From: Turneriella sp942492915
Lineage (GTDB): Bacteria; Spirochaetota; Leptospiria; Turneriellales; Turneriellaceae
Assembly (NCBI GenBank): GCA_942492915.1
Contig: OW818662.1
Span: forward strand, 3,720,001 to 3,784,000
Reading direction: 5' to 3'
Length of the DNA: 64,000 nt
In this document: piece after piece, positions 53,212 to 61,816 of the stretch
How the letters are laid out: every line of letters begins with the position of its first letter
Numbering within the stretch: the first letter of the stretch is position 1
Position numbers and translations under genes: made by a program
Notes under the pieces: model-generated
Told to the model about the DNA's origin: nothing
The model's input: the letters and a program-made list of their open reading frames with translations, nothing else
The model's database searches: none

Positions 53212-54120
53212 ATGTCTTTTCTACGAACCCCCGACGAGCGTTTTGCCGGCCTCGAAGGTTATAGTTTCGAGCCAAACTACTTTACCTCGCGTGAGGGCCT
53301 GCGCATCCATTATGTAGACACGGCTGGCAGCAAAGACGATGTCACATTTTTATGTCTGCACGGTGAACCGACCTGGAGCTACCTCTACCGCAAAATGATC
53401 GGTCCATTGTCGCAGCGCGGTCGGGTGCTGGCTCCCGACCTTGCGGGCTTTGGCAAGTCTGATAAGCCGGCAACAATACTCGATTATTCTTTTGGGTTTC
53501 ATTTTTCAATTCTGAAGCAGTTTCTTGAACACACTAAAGCGAAGAACATCGTTCTCGTTTGCCAGGACTGGGGTGGAATATTAGGATTACCCCTCGCGAT
53601 GGAATTTGCAGCACTCTTCAAAGGGCTCGTGATCATGAACACGGGTCTGCCTGACCCGACTGCGGTCAATTGGCTGAACCCAAAAAATATTCTCGGCGCA
53701 GCCGGCTTCATGGCGTGGCGCACGTTCGCGGTCGTGCACCCGAATTTGCCGGTGGGCGAAGTCGTCTCGGCAGGGTGCTGGCCCATGATGCACCTCAGCA
53801 AAGAAGTCGTCGCCGCGTATAACGCGCCTTTTCCCGACAAAACCTACAAGGCAGGTGTCGACGCTTTCCCTCGCCTGGTGCCCGTTACCGAGAAACATTC
53901 GACGCTGCCTTATGTGCAGGTCGCACGCGAAAAAATAGCGCGTTCGTCATTGCCGAAGCTAGTCATGTTCTCGAACCGCGACCCGGTGACATGGGCGCAG
54001 CGCAGCTATTTTGACGCGTTGCCGAATATCGTGGCTGATATCAAGATCGCAGACGCGGGTCACTTTTTACAGGAAGACAAAGGCGAAGAGCTGGCGGCAA
54101 ATATCTTGCGCTATTTTTGA
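53212..54120 (+). CDS. Haloalkane dehalogenase (HLD-I type alpha/beta hydrolase)
   Basis: A 302-residue protein with the haloalkane dehalogenase pattern: oxyanion motif LHGEPTWSYLY (His50-Trp55), the catalytic nucleophile in LVCQDWGG (Asp119, followed by the halide-binding Trp120), a third acid in SNRDPVTWA (about 250) at the place used by DhlA-type enzymes, and the catalytic His in ADAGHFLQED (about 281). The enzymes release halide from small haloalkanes by hydrolysis. As many genomic homologues act on unknown natural substrates, this is a family call. It stands alone, facing the glucan operon and convergent to the sugar-binding protein gene. Ribosome site AAGG. Confidence 0.88.
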   Translation: MSFLRTPDERFAGLEGYSFEPNYFTSREGLRIHYVDTAGSKDDVTFLCLHGEPTWSYLYRKMIGPLSQRGRVLAPDLAGFGKSDKPATILDYSFGFHFSILKQFLEHTKAKNIVLVCQDWGGILGLPLAMEFAALFKGLVIMNTGLPDPTAVNWLNPKNILGAAGFMAWRTFAVVHPNLPVGEVVSAGCWPMMHLSKEVVAAYNAPFPDKTYKAGVDAFPRLVPVTEKHSTLPYVQVAREKIARSSLPKLVMFSNRDPVTWAQRSYFDALPNIVADIKIADAGHFLQEDKGEELAANILRYF

Positions 54121-54138
54121 ACGCGATCACAGGCCGTG

Positions 54139-55386
54139 TTACCGATTCGGCTCGATCAGGTTTTTTTGTACATCGGCGCAGGCGCGCTGCAGAGCCTCGC
54201 CTGCTGCCAGCGAGCCGTCGAGAGCAGCGTATAAGTACGGCGCGACAATAGTTTCGAGCGCATCATAACCAGGAAGGGCGGGTCTGGCCCCTGCATAGTC
54301 GAGTTGCACGCCGAAAACTTTGAGCTCCGCCGAAAGTAAATTGGCCATCGCACGGTTAGCCGCCGTGTTGACGCTCAGCTGCCCCGTACCCTGAATCCAT
54401 TTTTTCTGCACAGTTTCTGACACGAGGTATTCGAGTAACTGATACGATTCTTGTTTCTCTTTTGACTGAGTGAAAACGACCATTGCCGAACCGCCGATGT
54501 TCGAAGCAGATCTGAGCGCGCCCTGGCCCGGCACCAGCGCCACACCAAACGGAATATTCTTGAACGTCTGCAGATTCCACGGGCCCGACAGAATCATCGC
54601 ATAACGTCCGGTCATGAAACCCTGATCGGGGTTGATCGCACCCGAAAGCCATGCGCCCCCTTCAACACCTTCGGTATAGAGCGAGCGCAGATACTCGAGC
54701 GTCGCCACAGCTTCGGCAGAACTGAGCAGGCACCTATCGAGGGCGGGCGAGAGAATCTGCGCATTGTGCAGAAACAGCCACGGCATGATCCACCAGAGCG
54801 ACGAGTTGATAGCCAGTGCTTTGGCGGATTTATCTCTCTGCTGAAATTTTTTGCCGATTGCGCGCAGTTCACCCAGCGTGCGCGGTACTTTTACACTAGC
54901 TTCGCTCAACAGCTGCTTGTTATAATACAGCGCAACTGTGGTCAGCTGGTCGGGTATCGCAAAAATTTCACTCGCCGATTTTCCAGGCATCAAGACCGAG
55001 GCGACTGGTCGCGCAATGCGGTGCATGCCTTGCGTGAGTTTTTCTGCGCCATAAGGCCCAAGCGGTTCGATTGCTTTGCCCCACGCGAGGCGCGGTATGT
55101 GGCCGATGTCGACACGCGCGATATCTGGCGTGCGGTGCGCAATCGCGGCGGATGTAAGCTTGGGTAGCAGTCCGTCGAAAGGCACGCGCTCGGCGACGAT
55201 TTTGATATGCGGGTTTTGTTTCTGGTAGTCGGCTATGATTTCGTTGAAGACACGGGTTTCGTCGTTATTGTACGAGTGCCAGAGCGTGAGCTTTCGTTGC
55301 CCTATAGGCAACGAAAGCTCAGATGGTCGGCACGCGGTGCAGAACATGCATACAGCAACTATGCCTCTGCATAGTTGCTGTATCAT
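54139..55386 (-). CDS. ABC transporter sugar-binding lipoprotein
   Basis: From the ATG at 55386 (ATGA overlap with the permease) the product is 415 residues: a lipoprotein signal (MIQQLCRGIVAVCMFCTAC, Cys at 19), then a family 1 extracellular solute-binding protein. Signs are LTLWHSYNNDETRVFNEIIADYQKQNPHIKI at the start of the first lobe, mid-protein GPYGAEKLTQGM, YNKQLLSEAGV-like ALYYNKQLLSEASVKVPRTL, and the C-terminal AYAGARPALPGYD. It binds an oligosaccharide (by context, a maltodextrin) and feeds the two permeases. Last gene of the operon. Two hairpins lie in its first 34 codons. The frame is open to 55599, inside the permease gene. Confidence 0.9.
   Translation of the reverse strand: MIQQLCRGIVAVCMFCTACRPSELSLPIGQRKLTLWHSYNNDETRVFNEIIADYQKQNPHIKIVAERVPFDGLLPKLTSAAIAHRTPDIARVDIGHIPRLAWGKAIEPLGPYGAEKLTQGMHRIARPVASVLMPGKSASEIFAIPDQLTTVALYYNKQLLSEASVKVPRTLGELRAIGKKFQQRDKSAKALAINSSLWWIMPWLFLHNAQILSPALDRCLLSSAEAVATLEYLRSLYTEGVEGGAWLSGAINPDQGFMTGRYAMILSGPWNLQTFKNIPFGVALVPGQGALRSASNIGGSAMVVFTQSKEKQESYQLLEYLVSETVQKKWIQGTGQLSVNTAANRAMANLLSAELKVFGVQLDYAGARPALPGYDALETIVAPYLYAALDGSLAAGEALQRACADVQKNLIEPNR
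55287..55321 (-). promoter_or_regulatory. 15-bp hairpin in early codons of the binding-protein gene
   Basis: Arms 55287-55301 and 55307-55321 with a 5-nt loop. It lies 65-99 nt after the start codon, just past the lipobox, and has no T-tract. Second of two hairpins in the first 34 codons of this gene. Confidence 0.5.
55350..55383 (-). promoter_or_regulatory. 15-bp hairpin directly after the binding-protein start codon
   Basis: Arms 55350-55364 and 55369-55383 with a 4-nt loop. The stem begins at the first base after the ATG (55386-55384) and also includes the last base of the permease stop codon, so both coupling of translation and masking of the start are possible. Confidence 0.6.
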
Positions 55387-56219
55387 TCTTTCACCCCACC
55401 CTGCGTCAGGCCGCTGATGATATAACGCTGCAAAAACAAGAATAACAACAGCACCGGCAACACCGAGATTACTGACGCCGCCATCATCTTTTCCCACGCG
55501 ATTGAATACTGGCCTTTGAAAAGTGAAATGCCCACCGGCAGCGTTATCCAGTTTGAGTCGGGAGTGTTCACGATCAGCTGCCAGAGAAAGTTTGACCACT
55601 GCCCGAGAAATGTCAGCAGCACCAAAGTTAACAGTACCGGTGACACCAGCGGCACGACAACGAGCCGCATCGTTTGCCAGTCACTCGCGCCGTCGACTTC
55701 TGCGGCTTCGAAGAGCGATTTGGGTATACGCTCCACCGACTGCCTGAGCAGAAATATGCCAAAGACATTCGCCGTGTGCGGTATCACGAGCGCCTGCCAC
55801 GTGTTCATCCACCCGAATTCGGCGATGAGCGCAAATTGCGGCACCATGAAGATCATGCCTGGCACCATCATCGAGGCCATGAGTAAACCATACACCAGCT
55901 CTTTGCCGGGAAAAGTTTTGCGCGCGAAGGCGTACGCCGACATGAAGCAGATCGTTGTTGAGATCAGCGCCGTTGAGCCGGCGACAACGGTACTATTAAG
56001 CAAAAAGCGAAAGAACGGAAAATCAGGGTCGCCGAGAATCGCGCTAAAATTCTTGAATGTGTAGAGTTCGGCAAAGCTGCCCTGCGGAATGACCTGCGTG
56101 CTGAGGCCGAGTCCCTCTTTTTTAAGGGATGTAATGACCATCCAGAATAGTGGCAGCAATGCGAACGCGGCTAACGCAGCTATGGAAATCCATAGCAGGG
56201 TGACTTTCGCGTGTTTCAT
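55383..56219 (-). CDS. ABC sugar permease, MalG type
   Basis: A 278-residue inner-membrane protein with six hydrophobic helices. The cytoplasmic coupling loop with the EAA motif is clear: SLFEAAEVDGASDWQTMRLVVVPLVSPVLLT (about 185-215), where EAA is followed by the conserved DGA and P. N-terminal MKHAKVTLLWISIAALAAFALLPLFWMVITSLK is typical of MalG/LacG. It pairs with the MalF-type protein and the ATPase. The gene overlaps both neighbours by 4 nt (ATGA). A small 7-bp hairpin lies in codons 8-14 (56179-56196). Confidence 0.92.
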   Translation of the reverse strand: MKHAKVTLLWISIAALAAFALLPLFWMVITSLKKEGLGLSTQVIPQGSFAELYTFKNFSAILGDPDFPFFRFLLNSTVVAGSTALISTTICFMSAYAFARKTFPGKELVYGLLMASMMVPGMIFMVPQFALIAEFGWMNTWQALVIPHTANVFGIFLLRQSVERIPKSLFEAAEVDGASDWQTMRLVVVPLVSPVLLTLVLLTFLGQWSNFLWQLIVNTPDSNWITLPVGISLFKGQYSIAWEKMMAASVISVLPVLLLFLFLQRYIISGLTQGGVKE

Positions 56220-57118
56220 GCGGTTTTCTCCCGCAGAAAGCGCCAGTTCAGGTATGACACAATCAGCGCGAATACCAGCAAAAAGTATGACATCGCGGCC
56301 GCTGAGCCATAGTTCATCTCGGTAAAACGTGTATAAAGAAGATAACCCGACACGCGCGTGGCACCGACGGTTTCATTGGCGAACAGCGTAACCGGATTTC
56401 CCTCGGTCATAATATAGAATTCCGTGAAGGCATTCAGGCACCCTAGAATTCCGGTAACCGTCAGAAACAGAATCACCGGCTTCACCAGCGGCACACGAAT
56501 ATAGCGAAACTTTTGCCACCAGGTCATGCCATCGAGGTCTGCGGCCTCAAAGATATTGGGCGAAATGTTCTTCATCGCGGTCATGAAGAGCACCATGCCA
56601 AAACCGCAGCCTTTGAATACCATCGCGATTGCGACCGCCGCGAGCGCCGTATGCGCGTCGCCCAGAAAGCCTTTCGCGTGAAAGTAATTAATCCCCACTT
56701 TCATGAATACCGTATCGAGCAGGCCGTCAGGCGAATAGATGAGCTTCCATACAAGGCCGATCACCAGCATGTCGAGAATGTTCGGCAGAAACAGCGCCGA
56801 CCGAAAAAATCGACTGCCGGGCAGGTTTTCGCTGAGCAGCGTCGCTAGCAATAATGAGAGAAAAATACCGAGGGGAATCGTCAGCAGCATATAGATGAAT
56901 GTCGCGATTAATGACCACCAAAAATCGGCGCGGCCAATGAGCTCGCTGTAGTTCGTAAAGCCCGCCCACTGCATGTCTGAGAATACGTTGTAGAGGTTGG
57001 TCTGCCACGTGACCTTTTTGAGGCTGATGATGAATGAATAGACCATTGGGTACGCGAGAAACACAACGAAGACGGCGAGAAAGGGCGTGAGCCAGAGGTA
57101 GGGCAGGAATTTTTTCAA
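56216..57118 (-). CDS. ABC sugar permease, MalF/UgpA type
   Basis: A 300-residue inner-membrane protein with six predicted helices. The EAA-loop reads NIFEAADLDGMTWWQKFRYIRVPLVKPVILF (about 200-230), and MVYSFIISLKKVTWQTNLYNVFSDMQWAGFTNY near the start is typical of MalF/UgpA-like subunits. The start is TTG in a TTGA overlap with the ATPase gene. With the MalG-type subunit it forms the channel for the imported oligosaccharide. Confidence 0.92.
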   Translation of the reverse strand: MKKFLPYLWLTPFLAVFVVFLAYPMVYSFIISLKKVTWQTNLYNVFSDMQWAGFTNYSELIGRADFWWSLIATFIYMLLTIPLGIFLSLLLATLLSENLPGSRFFRSALFLPNILDMLVIGLVWKLIYSPDGLLDTVFMKVGINYFHAKGFLGDAHTALAAVAIAMVFKGCGFGMVLFMTAMKNISPNIFEAADLDGMTWWQKFRYIRVPLVKPVILFLTVTGILGCLNAFTEFYIMTEGNPVTLFANETVGATRVSGYLLYTRFTEMNYGSAAAMSYFLLVFALIVSYLNWRFLREKTA

Positions 57119-58224
57119 ACCAACCTCAATCCATTGCCATCAAAAAAATGAATATTCTCCGGCTCGGCGTAGACGCCGAGCGTCTCGCCCGCCTGCACGA
57201 GCGGCTCGAGCACCGTGTCGTCGCGCATCACGAACGAGGCATCGCCGCTCTTGAGGTAGAGAAAAACTTCTGGGGCTGCAGGCTCAACCACTTCAACGAG
57301 CGCGTGAATCGAAGGTTTGGTCGTGCCGGCGCGCGCGATTTTCAAATGCTCTGCGCGAATGCCTGCAGTGAGTTTTGGTGCGCCCGCAAAACTCTTGAGC
57401 AGCGGCGCGGCGAGTGCGTGCGATGCGGCAAGCGATAGATTGAACACCTCGTTCTTCAGAACAAGTTGTTCACCTTCGCGCGACAGTGTCAGCTCGAAGA
57501 AGTTCATCGGCGGGCTACCGATAAAGCCGGCGGTAAAAAGATTCTGCGGCTTGTTGTAGACTTCGATGGGTCGTCCCACCTGCTGAATCTTGCCTTGGTT
57601 GATGACGACAATGCGGTCGCCCAGTGTCATCGCCTCGAGCTGGTCGTGCGTGACATAGATCATCGTCGAGGCCAGCTGGCGGTGAAGGCGTTTGATTTCA
57701 AGCCGCATGCCGGTTCTCAGCTTCGGGTCGAGGTTCGAGAGCGGTTCATCAAACAGAAACACTTTTGGCCGGCGTACAATTGCACGCCCAAGCGCGACTC
57801 GCTGGCGCTGGCCGCCCGAAAGCTCGCGCGGCTTACGGTCGAGGTAGGGGTCAAGCCCCAACACCTTCGCCGCCGCACCCGTGCGCTCTGCAATTTCCGC
57901 TTTGGGCGTCTTGCGCAGCCTTAAACCCAAACTCAGATTTTCGCGCACCGACATGTGCGGGTAGAGTGCGTAATCCTGAAACACCATCGCGATGTCGCGA
58001 TCACGGGGATTCACCTCGTTCACGACCCGGTCGCCGATAGAAATGGTGCCTCGGCTGATCGATTCGAGACCCGCAACCATACGCATCGTTGTCGACTTGC
58101 CGCAACCCGATGGCCCGACAAAAATGACAAACTCGCCGCTTGCAATTTCGAGGTTGAAGTCTTCTACCCCTAGATAGCCGTTGGGGTAGATTTTGTAGAC
58201 CTGATCGAATTTTACCGAAGCCAT
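57115..58224 (-). CDS. ABC transporter ATPase, MalK/UgpC/MsmX type
   Basis: A 369-residue ATPase: Walker A GPSGCGKST (37-45), Q-loop FQDYALYPHM, signature LSGGQRQRVALGRAIVRRP (about 135), Walker B VFLFDEPLSNLD, H-loop VTHDQLEAM. The C-terminal third is the MalK-type OB/TOBE regulatory domain (FIGSPPMNFFEL; TAGIRAEHLKIA). It energises the sugar importer encoded by the next three genes and is the first gene of the four-gene operon. Because the ATPase leads, it might also serve other sugar importers, as MsmX does. Start ATG at 58224 with a weak ribosome site. Confidence 0.93.
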   Translation of the reverse strand: MASVKFDQVYKIYPNGYLGVEDFNLEIASGEFVIFVGPSGCGKSTTMRMVAGLESISRGTISIGDRVVNEVNPRDRDIAMVFQDYALYPHMSVRENLSLGLRLRKTPKAEIAERTGAAAKVLGLDPYLDRKPRELSGGQRQRVALGRAIVRRPKVFLFDEPLSNLDPKLRTGMRLEIKRLHRQLASTMIYVTHDQLEAMTLGDRIVVINQGKIQQVGRPIEVYNKPQNLFTAGFIGSPPMNFFELTLSREGEQLVLKNEVFNLSLAASHALAAPLLKSFAGAPKLTAGIRAEHLKIARAGTTKPSIHALVEVVEPAAPEVFLYLKSGDASFVMRDDTVLEPLVQAGETLGVYAEPENIHFFDGNGLRLV

Positions 58225-58292
58225 TCAGCACAGCATTCAGAAGCGATCGGCCTACGTCGATTGTTTTTGGGAGTAGCTTTCTCGACCCCTGG

Positions 58293-60581
58293 TTACGGTA
58301 ACACGCTGCAGCTGGTCGTCGGTGCACTCGACGAATTTAAATTGCAGCTCAGGTATTTCGCTGCGTTCGCCGCATACCCGTCGGTAAAACCCGTTGAGGG
58401 AGCCAGGCCATAGGTCCATTCGCCGCCGCCCTGTTCGTTGATCATGTTGACGATGACCTTCAGTGTCGTGGGCGAACCGATGTCGGCGCGCGGTATGCGA
58501 AACTCAACAAAATTTCCAGTACGAAATACGTCACCCGTAAAGTCCCATGCCGCGTCGGCCCACGCGGCAGTATAGGTCTGCGCGTTGGTGTAGGTGTTGT
58601 CGGCTTTCCAGCGCAGGTGGTATTTCGCATTAAAGCCCGTCGGGAAAGTTGGCGTCTGCGTGTTGTAGGTCACACCCGTTGAAGATCCGCTGCTGTCGCC
58701 CAGATATAACAAAACCCACTTGGTGCTCGTTCCCGAGCCTACGTCTGCGCCTGAATAGCCGATGTAGACGTAGGTGCTATCCCAGGTGATATACGTCGAA
58801 TAGCTGCCTGATGACGTGGCAAAGGTTTCGCCGGCAACGAAGTTATTTGTGCCATCGACGCTCTCTGTTCTGTAATATCGAGTCGTGAATCCTGTGGCGT
58901 GCTCGAAAGCAGTCGCGGCGTTACCCGATGTGTCCTGGGCGCCAGTTGTCACTTTCACCTTATAGATTGTCGCGCTCGCGAGTGTTGCCGCGGGCGTCAT
59001 GACGAATGACGAGGCGTTGCCGGCTGGTATTGTGAAGCCGATACAATTCGTGAAGTTATCCGCCGAAACTTGAATGTTGCCTGTGCATGCACCCGCCGCC
59101 GCATTAAAAGAAAAGCTTGAGCGATTCATTGTCTTGCTGAAGGCGATGCCGATTGTACCGGCAGGGTCTGCGCCCGTATCGCCATTTGCAGGGCTCGTGC
59201 CGGTAACCGTAGGTGAGATTGTATAGGTACGTGTCGCGACCGCAGAGTTCGTGTGGCCGGCTTTGGTCGCGAGCACTTTCAGCGTTAAGGTTGTGCCGAT
59301 TGCAATTGTCTGACCTTCGTTGACGAACGATGTGTCGCAGGTTCCAGGAGTTGTGGCAGTAGGGTCGACGCCGTTGGTCGTGTAGCAGATCGTAGAACCG
59401 GTTTCGGTTGTTGTAGCCGCAGCTGCCTGGGCTGTGTTGTAGGTTCCCGTAGCGGGCGTAAGGCTATTGATTGTCAGTGCACCCGCCAGCGCAGTCGTAA
59501 AGCCGTTAGGTGATTCATACTGCGCAGCGATGGCGTTGCCGACCGCGTCTTGTGCGCCCGTTGTCACGCGTATCTTGTAGGCCGTGAAAGTGCTGAGCGC
59601 CGATGCGGGCGTCATGGTAAATGTTATATTGTCGCTTGTCGAAAGCGTTGCCGATGCCATCGGAATGCAATTCGCGAAATTATTGGTTGAGACCTGAATT
59701 GTCGGCGAATCAGTGAGGCAGCTCGTCGTCGTGGCTGCCTTTAACGTCGAAGGTGTCATCGCCTCAGAGAAGGTAACGGCGATTGTGCTGCCGGTTGCAA
59801 TGCCTGTGGCATTGTTTGCAGGTGTCGTCGATGCGACCGTTGGCGCCGTCGTGTCGATCGTATAGAGGCCGCTCGTTTGGGAAGAGTCGGTGTTGCCCGT
59901 TTTACACGCGATCGCTTTGTATGTCGCAGTGACGGTGACTGAAATCGGCGCCGTATAGAGTGTGCCCGTGGTGCAACCTGTCTTAGGGGCATCGCACACC
60001 GGCGTCGTGGCGCCGGTGGCGTAACAGATCGCCGCCCCGCCTGTGGCCGAGGTCATCTGTAGATTCGGCGCGGTGCCGAAGGTGCCCGGTGCGGGATTAA
60101 ACACCGGCGACGCAGTCGTGCCGGCCGCTGATGTCGTCGTGCTTGCCGGAGCGTAGATTGCCTTGTTGCCTGCTGCATCGCGCACGACTATGGCGAAGAA
60201 ATAGGTCGTGCTGTCAGTGAGGCCCGTAACGTTGCGTGTCGTCAGACCTGCTGTATAATTATCGACAACCGTTACGCCTGCGCCGGCATTGTCAACTTCA
60301 GCAATTGTATCAATGAGACCACTCGTTGCCGCACGCACCAACCGGTATTGCAGGCTGGCTGTCGAAGTTACTGCATCAGAAGCGGCACCCCACGAAACCG
60401 TGACCGCCGTATCAGAGATACCGCTGAAAGAAATCGCAGTGCCCGCAATGGGCACCGTTGTGTCGCTTGCACCGCCACCACTTGAACCGCTGTCGGTATT
60501 ACCAGCGGCGCTGCCTTCGCTTTTGCAGGCGGCGAGCAGGGCTGCGAAGATGAATATGGCAATCAGGCGTTTGTTTTGCAT
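58293..60581 (-). CDS. Multidomain lipoprotein: FN3-, chitobiase-C- and Big_5-like repeats with CBM9-like end
   Basis: A 762-residue lipoprotein (MQNKRLIAIFIFAALLAAC, Cys at 19). After a Gly/Ser/Asp linker, an FN3-like domain (about 45-150: TAISFSGISDTAVTVSWGAASD), then two chitobiase C-terminal-like segments, each with a disulfide-like Cys pair and ICYAT/ICYTT (about 160-240 and 365-455), alternating with two Big_5-like Ig domains, both containing the same 'STNNFANCI'/'SADNFTNCI' run and 'YKIRVTTGAQD' (about 240-355 and 460-575), and finally a CBM9-like domain (about 575-762: STYITWDSTYVYIGYSGADV; NFVEFRIPRADIG; WTYGLAP). It is just upstream of the sugar ABC operon and may be a surface glycan-binding protein. 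Good AGAGGAAAG ribosome site. Confidence 0.75.
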   Translation of the reverse strand: MQNKRLIAIFIFAALLAACKSEGSAAGNTDSGSSGGGASDTTVPIAGTAISFSGISDTAVTVSWGAASDAVTSTASLQYRLVRAATSGLIDTIAEVDNAGAGVTVVDNYTAGLTTRNVTGLTDSTTYFFAIVVRDAAGNKAIYAPASTTTSAAGTTASPVFNPAPGTFGTAPNLQMTSATGGAAICYATGATTPVCDAPKTGCTTGTLYTAPISVTVTATYKAIACKTGNTDSSQTSGLYTIDTTAPTVASTTPANNATGIATGSTIAVTFSEAMTPSTLKAATTTSCLTDSPTIQVSTNNFANCIPMASATLSTSDNITFTMTPASALSTFTAYKIRVTTGAQDAVGNAIAAQYESPNGFTTALAGALTINSLTPATGTYNTAQAAAATTTETGSTICYTTNGVDPTATTPGTCDTSFVNEGQTIAIGTTLTLKVLATKAGHTNSAVATRTYTISPTVTGTSPANGDTGADPAGTIGIAFSKTMNRSSFSFNAAAGACTGNIQVSADNFTNCIGFTIPAGNASSFVMTPAATLASATIYKVKVTTGAQDTSGNAATAFEHATGFTTRYYRTESVDGTNNFVAGETFATSSGSYSTYITWDSTYVYIGYSGADVGSGTSTKWVLLYLGDSSGSSTGVTYNTQTPTFPTGFNAKYHLRWKADNTYTNAQTYTAAWADAAWDFTGDVFRTGNFVEFRIPRADIGSPTTLKVIVNMINEQGGGEWTYGLAPSTGFTDGYAANAAKYLSCNLNSSSAPTTSCSVLP

Positions 60582-60631
60582 TTACTTTCCTCTAATTGAT
60601 CAGACGATGCGGCGTGGGGGTTCACGACAGG

Positions 60632-61666
60632 TCAAGTTATTCTTGGGGTTGGTTCCGCCTCAACCACCACCTTGCCAAAATGACTCCCGCTTTTGAGATA
60701 CGTGATTGCCTCACGCAACTCGGTGAACCCAAAAGTTCTGTCGATCGCAGGCTTAAGCTTATTCGCGGCCACCGCGCGGCACATGTCTTCGAACGCCTCG
60801 CGGCCGCCGACGAGAATACCCTGCAGGCGCACGTTCTGCATCAGAATCGGCAAAAGGTTGAGTTCTTTCGACGAACCGGCGAGAATACCGATGAGGCTGA
60901 TCACTCCGTCCATGCGCACCGCGCGAATCGACTGCTCGAGCGTGCCCGCGCCACCGACTTCGATGATGTGATCGGCGCCCTGCATCTTCGTGATCTTGCG
61001 CACCTCTTTTGCCCAGTCGGGTTTTTCTTTATAGTTAACAACAAAGTCGGCACCGAGTTCTTCGGCCTTCTTGAGTTTGTCGTCGGAGCTCGAGGTTGCT
61101 ATGACTTTGCAGCCAAGCATTTTGGCAAACTGCAGCGCAAAAATCGATACGCCGCCGGTGCCGAGCACAACCACGTATTCGCCGGGCTTCGCCTGGTTCA
61201 TCGTCACGAGCGACGACCAGGCTGTGAGTGCCGCACAGGGCAGTGTCGCGGCTTCGGCGTAGCTGAGTCCCTCGGGAATTTCGACCGCCGCCCATTCGGG
61301 TACGTGCATGATTTCGCAGGCAGTGCCGTCGAGCGGGCCGCCAAGCGTGCTCTTGCGCAAATCGTCGCTCACCGGGCGTTTCGCTATCCAGTTTTGCGAG
61401 AACGTCGGCATCACGCGGTCGCCGACTTTGAAGCGTGTAACGGATTTACCGACCGCGACGACTTCGCCTGCGCCGTCAGACAGCGGCACCATAGGTAGTT
61501 TGAGCTTCGGGTTATAATTGCCCGTCACCATCAGATAGTCACGAAAGTTGAGCGATGCCGCCTTCATGGCGATGCGGATATCGAACGAATCTAAATCCTC
61601 AACTTCGCGCTCGCGCAGCTGAATGTTCTCAATGCCGAAACTGTTTTCGAGTACGTGCGCTCTCAT
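60632..61666 (-). CDS. MDR-superfamily NAD(P)-dependent dehydrogenase / quinone oxidoreductase-like
   Basis: A 344-residue medium-chain reductase. N-terminal GroES-like part: SLNFRDYLMVTGNYNPKLKLPMVPLSDGAGEVVAVGK and VGDRVMPTF; cofactor domain: VVLGTGGVSIFALQFAKMLGCKVIATSSSDDKLKKAEELGADFVVNY. The catalytic zinc cysteine and the four-Cys structural zinc site are absent, so it belongs to the zinc-independent quinone/enoyl reductase side of the family. It is alone on the minus strand, 50 nt below the multidomain lipoprotein and divergent from the amidohydrolase. Substrate unknown. Confidence 0.88.
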   Translation of the reverse strand: MRAHVLENSFGIENIQLREREVEDLDSFDIRIAMKAASLNFRDYLMVTGNYNPKLKLPMVPLSDGAGEVVAVGKSVTRFKVGDRVMPTFSQNWIAKRPVSDDLRKSTLGGPLDGTACEIMHVPEWAAVEIPEGLSYAEAATLPCAALTAWSSLVTMNQAKPGEYVVVLGTGGVSIFALQFAKMLGCKVIATSSSDDKLKKAEELGADFVVNYKEKPDWAKEVRKITKMQGADHIIEVGGAGTLEQSIRAVRMDGVISLIGILAGSSKELNLLPILMQNVRLQGILVGGREAFEDMCRAVAANKLKPAIDRTFGFTELREAITYLKSGSHFGKVVVEAEPTPRIT

Positions 61667-61816
61667 TGCGGGAAATTTCGGGTGCGCAATTCAACGCGCA
61701 CAGTAAAAAAGTCTACAGATCGGGTACGGGAATGCGATAAGCGACCGAAGCTTTGTGTGGCCGCCGCAAAAAATGTTTACGATTGACACCGAACATGCTT
61801 TAGCGCTGAACGAACT

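Noticed and set aside
3695..55383. The scattered palindromes as copies of one mobile repeat (REP or MITE)
   Set aside because: The arms of the separate hairpins do not resemble each other, and no target duplications are visible.
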